A stretch of DNA of 64,000 nucleotides from Trametopsis cervina (lineage: Eukaryota; Basidiomycota; Agaricomycetes; Polyporales; Irpicaceae): NCBI GenBank assembly GCA_022385755.1, contig MU278369.1, positions 163,675 to 227,674 of the forward strand. Reading direction: 5' to 3'. The notes beneath the pieces are model-generated. The model saw nothing but the letters and a program-made list of their open reading frames with translations, made no database searches and had not been told where the DNA came from. Shown piece after piece: positions 11,345 to 23,499 of this stretch. The translations under genes were made by a program, and so were the position numbers. How positions within the stretch are numbered: the first letter of the stretch is position 1; each line of letters begins with the position of its first letter.

Positions 11345-14317
11345 TCAATCGGAAGCCTTGAAGGTAGGAAATTCGCCGATTCTCAACTTCGTTGCCTAGA
11401 AACATGTCAAATATCAACGCTCAGCTGAAATCATGATCACTCACCCCGAAAGGCGACAAAGTGATATTGGTTGCTGGGCCTGTACATGCGGGCTTGCTTG
11501 GAGGACTAGCCGCAAAGGTGTCTCCCGCGACCACCCAATCAATCGGACAGGCTGTCGCTGTGATGCTGAGCGATGGTTTCCCAGAGTCGAAGATGGGGCT
11601 CGGCAACTCAGTCGTTGGCGCACCAGGATTGAACCTCAACGTGGCAGGGTCAATTGCATATTGCCACGGCGTCACTGCATCGAACTCTAAGTCTACTGCG
11701 AGAGGTTGCTGCGCGTTTCGCGTGAGGACTTTCTGACTCCGCTCGATGTCGAATGCGTAGTGCAGTGGACCTCGATGTACCGCAATCGAGTCATGAGGGC
11801 GGGATTCTGGGTTGCATGGTTAGATATTAAGCTTGTAGCAGGGGGGTTGAGATGAATCACCGATAGTAATGTCGGCGGGAAGGTTCAATGTCAGAGTGGT
11901 TCTACCGGATGGGATCTGAACAGAGTGCAAGCCGTTCTTGGGCGCGACTGCTCGAGTACGGCCGCCATTAATGGAGATTGTCCCCTTCGAAACCCAGCTC
12001 GGGATCCGAACATAGTAAACGAATCTCTTGTCCGCTTCAATCGAGATGACGATATTGTCGCTGAACGGGTACGTCGTTTTGACATCTACGTTGACCTTAT
12101 TTCCTGCATCGCAAAACGCATCTGTCACTATTTAACAGGGAGAGCGCAGATAAAATTATACCATTGCGTAATGTAGTCGCAGTTTGGAAGGGACCGTGAT
12201 AGACATGCACCAATCCAGCGCCATCCGGAGTAGTGACAAACGCATTGCTGATGAACTTTGGCCAGCCCTGCGGATGATTCACCGTGCAGCATCTGATGTC
12301 GCAGTATCATTCAATTCAATGCTTCGAGCTCGATAACATGTTACCTACGGATAGTTCGGTTCCAATCCAAACACGTTGGAGTATGGTCTGGTAGAGAATG
12401 ACGGTCAGCACCTGTTGTTGGCAATTATGTATTTGATATATACCCGTCTTCCGGGAATGGGTTCCTAAAAGGTATTATGGTTTTACTCAGCCACTAGAGA
12501 GCGATGAAAGGCGGCGTCTTACGGTGTCATATTCTTTGCAGCAATTTGGTTCTGCTGCTGTAGATACTGGCGCGACCACATGTCTGCGTTTTCAAGCGGA
12601 TGCGTTAGTGCTTCCTGCATGATTGAGCTGAACACAGTGAAAAAATCACCTCCAGTCAGGGTTGCCGGGAGGGCATTGTAAGTTATCCTTTCAACCCTGT
12701 CCGCGAACTTGGGATCTCCGATGACTTGATATAAATAAGAGCCTCTAAAAGAAACAAAAAAACGAAGTCAGGGCAGTGCATACCGCAGCGGGTCTTGTAT
12801 AGGTACTGACGAAAACATCGTTTCGACGACTAAGCACAGCTCCGTTCTACGGATAGTAGTCAGTTGATCTCTCGCGGTTGTGAATGCTAGTGCGCTTTAC
12901 CCTCGAACAGCCTCAAGACCGGCTAGATATTCGTCTGCGGCATAGATTCCCGACGGCCTTCCGTGGTACTTGAACAGAAGATCCCATCCAGTACTTGCAG
13001 CATCTAGATCTAATAGTACCGTCAAAGACTGCACTAGATAACTCACCACGATTCAGGACGAACCCGACTGATTGTGCGTGAATCGATACGTCGATGGCAA
13101 TGCCTTCAGACCTTCGGCCATATTGACCCCGTGCCAGGTCAATACTGGGAATGGATTCTCCAGATGCTCAACCGCTGTGGTAGGGAAGTACTGTTGTAGA
13201 TGCATCAGAGAAGTTCGAAACAGTGGAATGGCTTTGCGCGTCCTAACCTTCTCTGAGAATACCTGCTCCCACGGATCTCCGGTGTACTTGAGCATTTTCA
13301 TCGTGTCAACTAGGAGATCTTCCTGCCCGTTTGTATGGAAGTCATACAGCCTGTCGGCGCGCGTGAGACCGGACATACATTCTCTGTAGGGCCAATTACC
13401 AGTCTTACCATTGCAGGGTCATGACGAAGTCTTCCCATCTAGTCTTCGTCCAGTCTTCGAGACCCTCGCCATTATGCAGCATCTGGTTAGCGAGAACGAC
13501 GAACTTGTGAAGGGCGGAAACCACTCTATCAGCGAGCGATGGATCTGCCTCGACCATCTGGATTGCGCCGAAAAAGAACGGATATCTTCCCCATAGGTAC
13601 CGCGGTTTGGTGGTGTTCACTTCGGGACCCAGCCAGCCAGTGGAGTCCTGATGGTCCAGCACGTAATTGAGGAATGCGGAGGTTTGGGCTTGGATCTTCT
13701 GTGAGCCGATAAGAACACCGGTTGGCACCATGCCGTTCTGTCATTAAAACAGGTGGAATATGCTTCAGCAGACTACGCTGTAGATTTTGGGCCGTTACGC
13801 ACAAACCAGTAGCTCCCAGCTGGTTTTAGGCCTTGTTACTATCGTTTGAGATAAGAGAACCCTCCAGACACTTACCTTCTTCAAGAGAAGAATAGTACGA
13901 GTCACCACCAGTCCAGTCAGTTTGCGCGACACTAAATCCAACAAATCACATGAAATCCACGGATGTACACGAAGACAAGAATGATGTGGCATACTAGTCG
14001 TAGAAATCGTGTTCATGGCCCGCTAGCCCATTGACTTGTACGTTCAACTAGCGCGGTGCATGAGACTCTTCGGTGAGGTATAGTATATTAATTGCCGCCC
14101 CCACATACCTGATCATACAGCCAACCGGAGGGTTTCACAGCACCAAGGGGCAGACTGAGGAACTTCTTCGGTGCCACTAGACAAATGATATTGTCAGCTG
14201 GCAAGCAAGGGGAACTGGAGGGTCCTTACGCGTTGGAGTTTTGCTTGCGGAAGAGCCCGAGCTGTCTCCGAACAGCGACACCCAGAGAGTGAAGAAGGAA
14301 GCAAACTGGTTAAGCAT
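11345..14317 (-). CDS. Secreted DUF1680/GH127-like glycoside hydrolase
   Basis: Probable secreted glycosidase of the DUF1680 superfamily, which includes GH127 beta-L-arabinofuranosidases; the substrate cannot be assigned. The N-terminus from the ATG at 14317 is hydrophobic (FASFFTLWVSLFG), like a signal peptide. Family blocks in order are LPLGAVKPSGWLYDQ (about 14165-14115), a GLAGHEHDFYD block near 14020, GWLGPEVNTTKPRYLWGRYP (13635-13576), TWHGVNMAEGLKAL (about 13125), CCTVNHPQGWPKF (12295-12255) and a C-terminal beta domain (YVRIPSWV). The adjacent cysteines of CCTVN correspond to metal-binding/catalytic cysteines of GH127 enzymes. The last exon (GATKLRIGEFPTF, stop at 11345) restores a typical C-terminus. 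About ten introns. It is divergent from the S53 protease and convergent with HDDC2. Confidence 0.85.
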
Positions 14318-14374
14318 TGTAGCATGAGCGACGTGGAATGTCAGGGAAGGTATCTGGAGTGATACCGGGCCACC

Positions 14375-14382
14375 ATATATAT
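14375..14382 (-). promoter_or_regulatory. Candidate TATA box of the glycosidase gene
   Basis: On the minus strand the sequence reads TATATATGG about 60 bases upstream of the glycosidase ATG at 14317. The spacing suits an RNA polymerase II TATA element. Position and sequence are the only evidence. Confidence 0.4.
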
Positions 14383-15916
14383 GCTCCAGAAGCGATCTTC
14401 AGGGATATGACGAAGTCAGCGGCTTACCGCGTACATACATGTGCTAGATGGATAGCAGCTCAGAAGTATGGGATGGCAAAGCCACCTGGGCCGACGGGGC
14501 CCGTAGTCGAAGCGTATATGTGGATGTACCCTGCAACGATTGTGGCTATTCCGCCCCGCTTCTTGTTGTAGTGACCACGCTCGTGATCTGCGCTATGAGC
14601 ACAGGAGATATTGACGTGAACAGCAGATCCTAAGGTTCTATACAACGAACATGAGAAGTGTGATGCAGGTGCAGAAACGTACTGGACATGGTCTATCCCT
14701 TATCAATTCGAAGTGGAGTGAGCATCTGGATGAGGGGTGCGAAGAAGTGTTGCGGGCCACTTGCGCCAGTGGACACGGACCGCTGCGTACGGTCGCCTGA
14801 GTCTTCTCTCACTATAGTCAGCCAGTAGAATACGGCGAGGCCTAGAGCGTAGTGCGATGTCCGGCTTGTATATTTACTAAGTGTCGTGAATTTTGCATTA
14901 CTGGCTCAACGCAACAACTGGTTAAGGATGTCGGCTCCTTCCGTCACCGTGTCGGAGACCACAGCTACTGCGGCATAGTCGTACCTAGGGTAACCCTCGT
15001 ACAAGAGTACGGACCGTTGAGGATGACAGATATTGTCAGCGCCATACTGAAACTGTCGCAGGTCGTCTTCTCACATGCGCTGATCTGGGAAAACGGCGCG
15101 GGCCAACGCAATACCACGCTATCCGGCAGAGTAGCTGGAAGCTACGGGTAACCTGAAGCTGGTCGCACGGCGTGAAATGCATGGGAACTGGGCCACCCTA
15201 CTCGAGACCATCGGTTTCGGCTCGGAGCCTTACACCTACAATGGACGCATTAGCACATGGTAAGGCGGGTACTGGATGCCGTCATATGGTCTCCTCATTG
15301 CCACAGGTACTTCAGAAGCTGCTCATATACAGCGTATATGTGCATTGCGATAACTTCTGTTCTACAGAACAAGGATTCCTACAGGGAGACACATGTTTCA
15401 TTGATCAGCTGCTCATGGCTCGGGAGATTGAGAAGGCTGGGCACGTACCTGCTACCGAAGGACTGAGAACGACTTCGCTACTAAATGTTCCAGAACTATC
15501 CTTCTCAGTCACAGCTCTCCTGAAATCGATACGAGGAAGAGGTAGATGAAGCCTGATTGCAGCACAGATTTGGGAGGACCATGAGTGTGCATCAAGAGTG
15601 CGCGTGCGCCCGTGGTAGCGAATTGCCGCCAGAAGATTAGCTATCTACCACGACCTTCGCGTGCTCACACTTCTTGGTATTACCATGGGAAACGTCTCCC
15701 TATACCTGCTCGTATGGCGATGTCAACAAGAGGAAAGCCCGAACACATTCTCTCGTGGTTCCACACGCTGCTGCTCTTGCGAATCCGTCACTCAGCGCTG
15801 CGTGAGTACTCAGCTCCCGCCATCCAATGCATGTCCAGCATGGAAGAGCAGATCCTAGCATGCTCGGCATCATGCTTCGATTACCCCCTTCCAGGCCATC
15901 GTCGGTGGGTGGTGGA

Positions 15917-15922
15917 TATAAA
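15917..15922 (+). promoter_or_regulatory. TATA box of the S53 protease gene
   Basis: TATAAA lies 62 bases upstream of the protease ATG at 15985, a normal distance for a core promoter with a short leader. Confidence 0.5.
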
Positions 15923-15984
15923 GGTGTGCTGCTCGTTGCGAGAAGGAAGCTGAGACCATAGCACCTCGCCTGTTGTCAACCGAG

Positions 15985-18394
15985 ATGCGGTCGTTTGCCA
16001 GCTTCCTCCTCGCAGGAGCCCTCCTCTCGTTCGCTGCTGCGAAACCGCTCCTCTCGAAGCGTTGGGACGACTTCGAGACCAAGCATGCATGGACCGAAGC
16101 ACCGAAGGGGTGGAACTGTCAAGGTCCTGCACCGGCCGGTCACCTTCTCGATATGCGCATCGCGTTGAAACAAGACAAATTCGACGACCTGGTAACTGCT
16201 CTATATGAAGTCAGCGATCCAGTACATGAGAAGTGCGTTCATCTCTCTGTGACTGCTACGTGATGCTAATCAGTGGCTGGACGTTAGGTACGGCCAGCAC
16301 CTCACGAAGGAGCAGGTCGAAGCCCTTGTCGCACCTCACCCAGACACCGTAGACCTGGTGGACGAGTGGCTCGCCGCTCATGGCATTGAGTTGGGCTCTA
16401 TCGAGCGTACCAATGGTGGATCATGGCTCCGACTTCCTGTCACTGTCGATCAGGCATCCCGCATGCTGAACGCCACGTATGAAATCTACAAGCACGAGGG
16501 TACCTCCGAGTACATCGTACGAACCCTCTCGTACAGCCTCCCTGCGAGCCTTCATCCCCATGTAGGAGTTGTAACACCATCGACCTACTTCGGCACGATG
16601 CGATCTATGCGAAAGACCAGCCATCTCCAGCCGAACGCTCCCACTTTGGAAAACGACTTCGAGATGGCGGCGAAACTTGTCAACCCCGGAAGCCTTGCGA
16701 CGGTACCATCTAGCTGCTCTTCAACTATCACCCCGTCCTGCCTGCGCGCACTCTATAACACGTCGACTTATGTGCCGAAGGCCACCAACGTCAACAAGCT
16801 CGGAGTTGCAGGGTACCTTGATGAATTCGCTAACGACGCCGACTTGCAGGTGATATGGCTGTGGTCTTATGACGTTAGACATTACTGACACCGGGGAAAT
16901 AAGACCTTCTTTAGCAAGTTTAGAACGGACGCTGTAGGAACTATGTTCACACATGTCCAAGTCAACGGCGGTGGCAATGATCAGACTGATCCTGGTGTGG
17001 AGGTCCGTCGGCAGCTCAACCAACCTGTATCACCCTTACTGACTCCGCAATATCGTAGGCCAATCTCGATATTCAATACACTGAGGGGATATCCTTCCCT
17101 ACTCCCAACGTCTACTACAGGTGGAGCCACATGTCTCGTACATGCTATGTTTTGCTAATATATATGCGTGTAGCACGGGCGGGTCTCCGCCGTTCAAGGC
17201 CGACTCAAACACGCCCACCAACACGAATGAACCTTACCTTGACTGGTTGAACTTTATCCTTGCTCAATCAACAGTCCCTCAGACATTCACGTAAGGCTGC
17301 CTTTCCTCCGTGTCTCCGCATTGTTATTCATAAGCATGCCTGTAGAACGTCGTACGGTGATGATGAGCAAACAGTGCGTACTCTCGCGTCCAATCTTACA
17401 AATGGCTGATCGAGCCGATGTCTAGGTCCCTCTCGACTACGCAACGAATGTGTGTAATCTATTCGCACAGCTCGGCGCCAGGGGCAGCAGCATCATGTTC
17501 AGCAGTGGTGACGATGGCGTCGGCGGCGGCAGCTGCACCACAAACGACGGCAAGAACACTGTTCGTTTCCAGCCGAACTTCCCCGCGAGCTGCCCATTCG
17601 TAACCACGGTACGCACCCCGTTCCAAGTTTGAGTTTGTCGTTCCTGCCCGGTTCCGAACCCTCTTTTTTTTTTCCTTCATCGCGCAGGTGGGCGGAACAA
17701 TTCGCGTCAATCCCGAGGTCGCAGTCAGCTTCTCCGGAGGTGGGTTTTCGAACTACTTCGCGCGTCCGAGGTATGTATAATCCCCGCCGCCTCTCGCTTT
17801 ACGGCTTGTCCTGATTGTTTTGCAGCTACCAGTCGACTGCGGTGAGCACATTCCTGACCAAACTGGGCTCCACCAACGCCGGGTTGTTCAAGTAAGTTAT
17901 CAGTACGCGTTATTCGCTGTGCGCCTGCTGACTCAAACAGCACGTCGGGACGCGCGTATCCCGACGTTGCCGCACAGGGAGAAGGGTTCCAAGTAGTCAT
18001 CGGTGGACGGACGTCGTCTGTTGCTGGGACGAGCGCTAGCTCACCGGTGCGTCCTTACACCCGCCCACTTTCTCATTTGATATCTCACTCTGGCAATTTT
18101 ATGCGCAGACTTTCGCTGGTGTTATTTCCCTGTTGAATGACTTCCGTTTGTCGCAAGGCAAGTCGGCTCTTGGGTTCCTCAACCCGATTATATACTCGAC
18201 AGGCGTGGGTGGTTTCAACGATATCACTTCGGGCACAAACCCTGGATGCCGTACAAACGTATGTCCCTCGCGTCAACTCTTTTCGTCCAATGTGCTAAAA
18301 GCTATAACAGGGTTTCTCGGCGGGCACGGGCTGGGATCCAGTGACCGGTCTCGGTACACCCGATTTTGGAAAGTTACAGTCGCTAATCGGATGA
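15985..18394 (+). CDS. Secreted S53 sedolisin / tripeptidyl peptidase
   Basis: Acid serine-carboxyl protease made as a secreted zymogen. A signal peptide ([16 protein letters not shown]) starts at the ATG at 15985. Exon 1 (15985-16232) and exon 2 (16288-16849) carry the pro-kumamolisin prodomain ([16 protein letters not shown]). Later exons carry the catalytic domain: Glu and Asp in VEANLDIQY across the exon junction near 17003-17097, the oxyanion Asp in [10 protein letters not shown] (about 17500), and the Ser in GTSASSP (about 18029-18049, split by an intron). The C-terminal calcium site is seen in GTNPGC and [15 protein letters not shown], ending in TGA at 18394. Every catalytic residue is present and about ten introns splice consistently, so the gene looks intact. 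Likely role is extracellular protein degradation. Confidence 0.93.
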
Positions 18395-20610
18395 GTGACA
18401 AAGATGGCCGGGTGGTTACTGCGTGGCTCCGTGCTTCTCGCAGCGTTTGCGACGTTGATAGTCCTCATGTCTGTAGCACCATCAACCGCACACATAGCTC
18501 TACAATACACATCAACTTGATCACCGCGCGCAACAGAACCCTACGTCGCGGCGCCGCCTCTGCTTATCAATCGTGAGCCCACTCTATCACTGAATGCGCG
18601 CATTTTTCCACCAGAAGCGAGGGATGCTCCAGAAGATCAGTCTGGGGCACGCGGTGCGGCAACTGCGTGCTGATTGAGTGAGCATAGAATAGAACCCATC
18701 ATGAGCGGTTGACTCAGGTGGGTAGACGATTTGGGACGCGTGGTAGTTGACCTGGCGCAGCACGAAATGCGGCTTTATTCGGGAGTCATACAGAGTTCTC
18801 TTTATTGTTGTTTCTTCGACGTGCGCAAAAGGGATTGATCTTCGGCACCCTGGCCGTCACCGAATGCTGGGATGTTGCTGAATCTCTACGTCGTTTCAGG
18901 CCTGTCATCATCTGATGAGGACTGGGGCTTGGTCTTCACATGAATGTGCTGACACTGGAAAGTCGGCCCTGCGAGTTGTTCATTGTTGTCAGTGCCGAGT
19001 GCATTGTCATAAATTAGTGTTCTCGATGACCTTGCGAGGCGGTCAACTGAGCGGCTGCACTTTAGCTCGACCGAGGTCCCCGCTGTTCCTACTCAAGCTC
19101 AGTCCGTCGACTACGTCTGTTGGCTATTATGCTTCTCCCACTAGGGGTGCATCTGGTGACGCATGTTCGTGTCAAAAATCTTCCTTCTCGTCAATTTGAC
19201 GTGCACTGTTTTTGAATGATTGACTTTTCAGAGACTGCGGTGCACACTGCACAATGTGATCCTCCTATCCAGAAAGGTTCTAAGGTTCTCACTGAAGACG
19301 TCCATGGAGAGTAATTACGTGATATACTGAGCCGAAAAAGTAAGTTTGACTTGTTATGCGCACCGCCTTTTAGAAGAATCGTGGGTATCACTCGTTTGCA
19401 TGAGGATGCACCACAGAATCACAGCTATGCCGGCACATATCATGACAGAGTCCCTGGCCGCTTACACACAGGCAAGACATACGTGTGGCATTCCGTACCT
19501 GACGAGTAGTCTGTACCGCGAATGAAAAATTGAAAAGCACGCTGCAGGGATCCTTGACACACCCTCATCATGTATAGCTGACGGAGTGAGAATGGTGCCG
19601 CGTTGGGTCATGTTACAGAAATACAGGATCCTCAAGACAGAGCATGATAACACGTAAGACCTTTTCTCAGCTTCCGACAGCGAAATGACATAGCTTGACA
19701 AGATTGTCAGGAGCAATATGCCCCGGTACGGCCGAAAAAACCGCAATGAGTGCCTTATGGTGCCAAATTGACCGGAGCAAGTGGGGGATAGCTGGGGATA
19801 TGAGATATTGCATGTCACCTGGAGCACAAGATCGAGTGACGTGGGGATTCAGAGATGAATGTCCGTTAGAAGACCGGCGGAATATGTTCCAAGTACCCCC
19901 GGGGTGCCATTGCAGAGCCACAGTTGACGGGCAGGGAGCTCACGAACTTGATCAACTTCAAGGGACTGCGGAAATGAATTGTTGGCGTCCGTGTGTAGCA
20001 AGTTGACTCAACACATCAGGGGCGAAAGGCCAAAATGGGATACGAAGAAATATACTTGGTGATGTGCTGCTACTGCACTCGCTTGGTGCGGTGGGGATTA
20101 GGAGATTCTATCTGCGGATAAGTGTGCGAATCGGAACAGTGGTGAAACTGCATCAAAAACTTACTCAGTTTGACGCATGTCCGGCGCATACGGAAGTAAG
20201 TGTAAGATTGGGTGGCTTTGAGACCTGGTGCCTTACTCCCTGACTACGATGTTAGCTGATGGAATTCTGCGACTTAGGTCCCGCTTGAGTAGAAGGGACA
20301 ATTTCGACCTTTGCAACGAGTCATAGGCGTCGAAGTTCAGGCATATGCGGATTAGTGTTTGGCTATTTCACTCACTGGCAGCGAGTTACGAACAGCGACG
20401 GTACATTAACAGATCGAAGGGGTTTGGAGGCGCTACTGCCGACGTTCCTCAGCCGCCATATCGTCTGCTCCGCTGAGACCATACGTAAGTTGACACGGCT
20501 CACCATGCTGTTCCCCATCACAGCCGCGATTGCTCACGAAAGCATTATACACACGCTCCCTGATGAAGGAGACACCCTTTTTGCTAAGACCTTACCCAGA
20601 CTTGCAAGAA
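18395..20610. other. Gene-poor interval
   Basis: About 2.2 kb downstream of the protease. Short open frames occur on both strands (for example 18915-19199 and 19462-19827), but none shows a domain, a plausible exon chain or biased codon use. I see no RNA gene here. Confidence 0.5.
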
Positions 20611-20806
20611 CACCACGGGCATACGCTGAATTCAGAGCGTGGGATATCCGCAGAACAAATACGGAATATGTTCCCATTTCCGCGGTTTTTCATGTGACAT
20701 TATGGTAGCGGACTTATTACATAATTGATGATTTTTCCGTGCATTTTCTGTCTTTATCTGCGGGGCGGCCAGGTAATCAATCTCGACAGCTGAAAAAGGG
20801 TGAAAG
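20611..20806 (+). repeat. Left arm of 196-bp inverted repeat beside the assembly gap
   Basis: This arm is the reverse complement of 21047-21242, with one mismatch noticed (A at 20702 against the G implied by C at 21151). The outer edge is at CACCACGGGC and the inner edge runs directly into the N run. Either the arms are terminal repeats of a palindromic element whose centre was not assembled, or the assembler placed one sequence twice around a gap. Confidence 0.85.
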
Positions 20807-21046
20807 NNNNNNNNNNNNNNNNNNNNNNNNNNNNNNNNNNNNNNNNNNNNNNNNNNNNNNNNNNNNNNNNNNNNNNNNNNNNNNNNNNNNNNNNNNNNNN
20901 NNNNNNNNNNNNNNNNNNNNNNNNNNNNNNNNNNNNNNNNNNNNNNNNNNNNNNNNNNNNNNNNNNNNNNNNNNNNNNNNNNNNNNNNNNNNNNNNNNNN
21001 NNNNNNNNNNNNNNNNNNNNNNNNNNNNNNNNNNNNNNNNNNNNNN
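20807..21046. other. Assembly gap (240 N)
   Basis: A run of 240 undetermined bases. Its flanks are inverted copies of each other, so the gap may correspond to an unresolvable hairpin or repeat centre. Whether 240 reflects a measured or a nominal gap size cannot be told. Confidence 0.98.
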
Positions 21047-21242
21047 CTTTCACCCTTTTTCAGCTGTCGAGATTGATTACCTGGCCGCCCCGCAGATAAA
21101 GACAGAAAATGCACGGAAAAATCATCAATTATGTAATAAGTCCGCTACCACAATGTCACATGAAAAACCGCGGAAATGGGAACATATTCCGTATTTGTTC
21201 TGCGGATATCCCACGCTCTGAATTCAGCGTATGCCCGTGGTG
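21047..21242 (-). repeat. Right arm of 196-bp inverted repeat beside the assembly gap
   Basis: Mirror of the left arm; the coordinates of paired bases sum to 41853 throughout. The outer edge ends in GCCCGTGGTG, after which the flank (GAAGCTG) no longer matches. No target-site duplication is evident on inspection. Confidence 0.85.
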
Positions 21243-22180
21243 GAAGCTGAAATTTGAAGTCCGCCGCTTTCGAAGCCGGGAGCTTGGCCAACCCGGGGTT
21301 CGCCGCAACAGTTACCGGTAGTACGTCAACAACGCATCGACTACATGGCATCGAGACAAAGGACAACTGCTTGCCACAGCCGCCGACAGACGGTGTAAGC
21401 AATTTCGCGGTTGTTGCACATGCGCGAGGGCGGGTAACGTGGCGGGCACAGATCTGGTGGGAACTACCCAACCGTCAAGCTTTCCGCCCAAAGCATGGCT
21501 GCGCGCAATGTATCAAGGCCGAGGTAGACGGACCGACGGTGCACATGCCTCCAGCAGACGGAAGCCTCGATGTATACATCGACTTGTAGCGCGTACATAG
21601 CAGTTGAGATAGATCCGCATATCACTTATTTACGACAAGCACCTATCATCGGTGCATGCGGCATACGGCGATGTCGTCAGTCTCAAGGCACCTTCGTTGA
21701 CATGATTTGCAGTCCTTCGATGCCATGTGAGCGTCTTTGGATAGACGCAATAAGCATAGGGAGTAATTCAGATTTCGATGAGGGTCGCGTAGGTCCTTGG
21801 TCGCACGAAAGCCATGTTTTCAATTCCGCAAATTCCGCAAGGTACATCCGAGACGCTAGGCGACAGAAAGGGAGAGACGATCCCTACATTCGTCAAATCG
21901 AGGTCGGCGGGCTCGTGGATACTGTACTGATCGATACGCATGGCGAAGGAGCGCATTGGCAGCGCAGCAGTTCCACTCTTACGAAGACAGGCTTCTCGGT
22001 AAAGGTTAGAGTGAAACCATCTATATACGACATGTATACAAGCGATCCCAGATGTCCGTACAATTATTTCCTAGTAATATAGTGTGATGTCCGTGCATGT
22101 ATAAGGCGCACATTTTACGTACGTTGACCCGTATCAGGGTCTTGGACTGGTCGTGAAACAGCGCATTCGAGGGAGGCGGG
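21243..22180. other. Interval without a supported gene
   Basis: Two overlapping open stretches on the plus strand (21254-21589 and 21570-22082, the latter 170 codons) show no recognised domain. One short piece, LWIDAISI, resembles the LWIDA core of HET domains, but the surrounding sequence does not follow that family. Not called as a gene. Confidence 0.45.
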
Positions 22181-22894
22181 CTACGTGTAGGCAAGGAAAT
22201 ACGCCGAGAGCGCCGGAAGATCGTTGGACCCCGCATCGGCATAACCCTGTCTGCGGGAGCCGTTAAATTTCAAAACAATGACAGACCCGCACCAAGGTCT
22301 TTCAGCCGCTCCGGAGGTGATTCGTTGAACTGCGCGATTGATGGGAGCGCCACGTTGTAGGGATAATGGACAGTACCAGATATGGAGGGGGAATCGTAAA
22401 CCTTCGCCGTTTAGTCCTTGAGTGAGAATGATCGTATGTGCCTTGCATTCGGTGAAGTAATGGTCTAATAGCGGTTGTGGGCAAAGGCCTTGCGAGGGTG
22501 TACCGGTTGGCTCGCATTCCACCGATATTATGCGAGAACGTTCTGCAATACGTAAATTAGCGTGTCGTTCGTAAGACAGTCGCCAGGCTGCTGCATACCT
22601 TCCTGGGGGTGAAAGAAGAGCGCCGAGACGATGAGGTCCGACTGCTGGGGAGGATCTGGAGTTGGATTGGCAATGATATCGTACTGTTGAGCAATTGGTA
22701 CGCAATTGTGCTTGTGGCGAGGCCAGTCCTGGGATAATTCTTAGACTTAACCGTGACAAAGGACAAGGACAGATACTCACAGTCTGCATATGTTCCGCAC
22801 TGCAGTACCAGCTGTTCTGGCAGCGGCTGCACCACAGAGTGGTGGGCATGCAGCAGACTGCACACGGATGCCGAACCGACGACTCGGCGTTCAT
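22181..22894 (-). CDS. Small MYND zinc-finger protein
   Basis: Three exons, with the ATG at 22894 and stop at 22181. The N-terminus is a MYND finger: CAVC, then CSRC, then WYCSAEHMQT, completed after an intron by DWPRHKHNC, giving all the Cys/His ligands. The remaining ~140 residues form a conserved region ending in an LPALSAYFLAY tail, which I recognise only as part of a MYND family common in polypores; its function is unknown. MYND fingers generally bind proline-rich partners. An upstream in-frame ATG at 22948 would add 18 residues, but the second ATG places the finger near the terminus as in relatives. A TATA element lies about 70 bases upstream. Confidence 0.82.
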   Translation of the reverse strand: MNAESSVRHPCAVCCMPTTLWCSRCQNSWYCSAEHMQTVSICPCPLSRLSLRIIPGLASPQAQLRTNCSTVRYHCQSNSRSSPAVGPHRLGALLSPPGRYAAAWRLSYERHANLRIAERSRIISVECEPTGTPSQGLCPQPLLDHYFTECKAHTIILTQGLNGEGLRFPLHIWYCPLSLQRGAPINRAVQRITSGAAERPWCGSVIVLKFNGSRRQGYADAGSNDLPALSAYFLAYT

Positions 22895-22963
22895 AGTGCA
22901 GTGGCTGCTGTGTCTGTGTCGTGGAGGGAGAGTAGATTGGTGAAGCAAGGTGGCTCCTCTCCC

Positions 22964-22971
22964 TTTATATA
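22964..22971 (-). promoter_or_regulatory. TATA box of the MYND gene
   Basis: TATATAAA on the minus strand, 70 bases upstream of the chosen ATG (22894) and only 16 bases upstream of the alternative ATG at 22948. This favours the downstream start. Confidence 0.5.
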
Positions 22972-23499
22972 CATGTTCAAAATTGAAGAAACGGCTCCGC
23001 GTGCGCCCATGTCTCGGATTTGGCCATGGGCAACTGAAAATGTGAGGATCAATAACTCAGGCACGAGTTGATGTGGCCGTCTTCGTCACTGTGTATGGAC
23101 CCTTATGGCCTAACACAATGACAGTGCATCACATGCGGATGATATATTGGAACATATCTTCGTATCCGCTCAATCTGGCGTATGCTCATCCGCATGCACG
23201 GAGCCGACCGTTGTCTGGATGCGATGTCAACTTGCGGATAAACGCCTGCTTGCGCTGCGCACTCGCCTACTGGTTCATGTAGTCACGCTGGACAAAGGCT
23301 CAGTCATGAGCCACACAACCATGGCATTTTCACAAAGCGGTCATGGCGGTGGCCTTATTTAGCGCAGCATAATTGTCTGATGAAACAAAGATATATGGAT
23401 GTATTATACACACGCGTAGAGTTGAAGACAGCTAAGTTTTGGGACAAAGAGCAAAGCAATGAAAGTCGTGACGGTGAGCAAGGAGTCCGTAAGTACGTA
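22972..23499. other. Intergenic, nothing recognised
   Basis: About 0.5 kb between the MYND gene promoter and the 3' end of the Y14 gene. Only short unconvincing open frames were seen. Confidence 0.5.

Larger units (their letters stand above)
14318..15984. other. Shared upstream region of two divergent secreted hydrolases
   Basis: A stretch of 1.67 kb between the glycosidase (minus) and the S53 protease (plus). Open stretches at 14852-15151 and 15172-15549 show no family signature, no chain of splice-compatible exons and no good start context, so I do not call them genes. TATA-like elements sit close to each gene. The spacing is large for this gene-dense window, which suggests an extended regulatory region; no transcription-factor site was assigned. 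Confidence 0.5.

Noticed and set aside
15172..15549. 125-codon frame in the protease/glycosidase upstream region
   Set aside because: No domain and no convincing start context; composition looks non-coding.
20632..21221. Open frames of 160 codons on both strands crossing the N run
   Set aside because: They exist only because N codons are read through; the two translations are the same inverted arm read twice.
21570..22082. 170-codon frame with LWIDAISI, recalling a HET-domain core
   Set aside because: The neighbouring HET motifs are absent and there is no supporting exon chain; a six-residue match is not enough.
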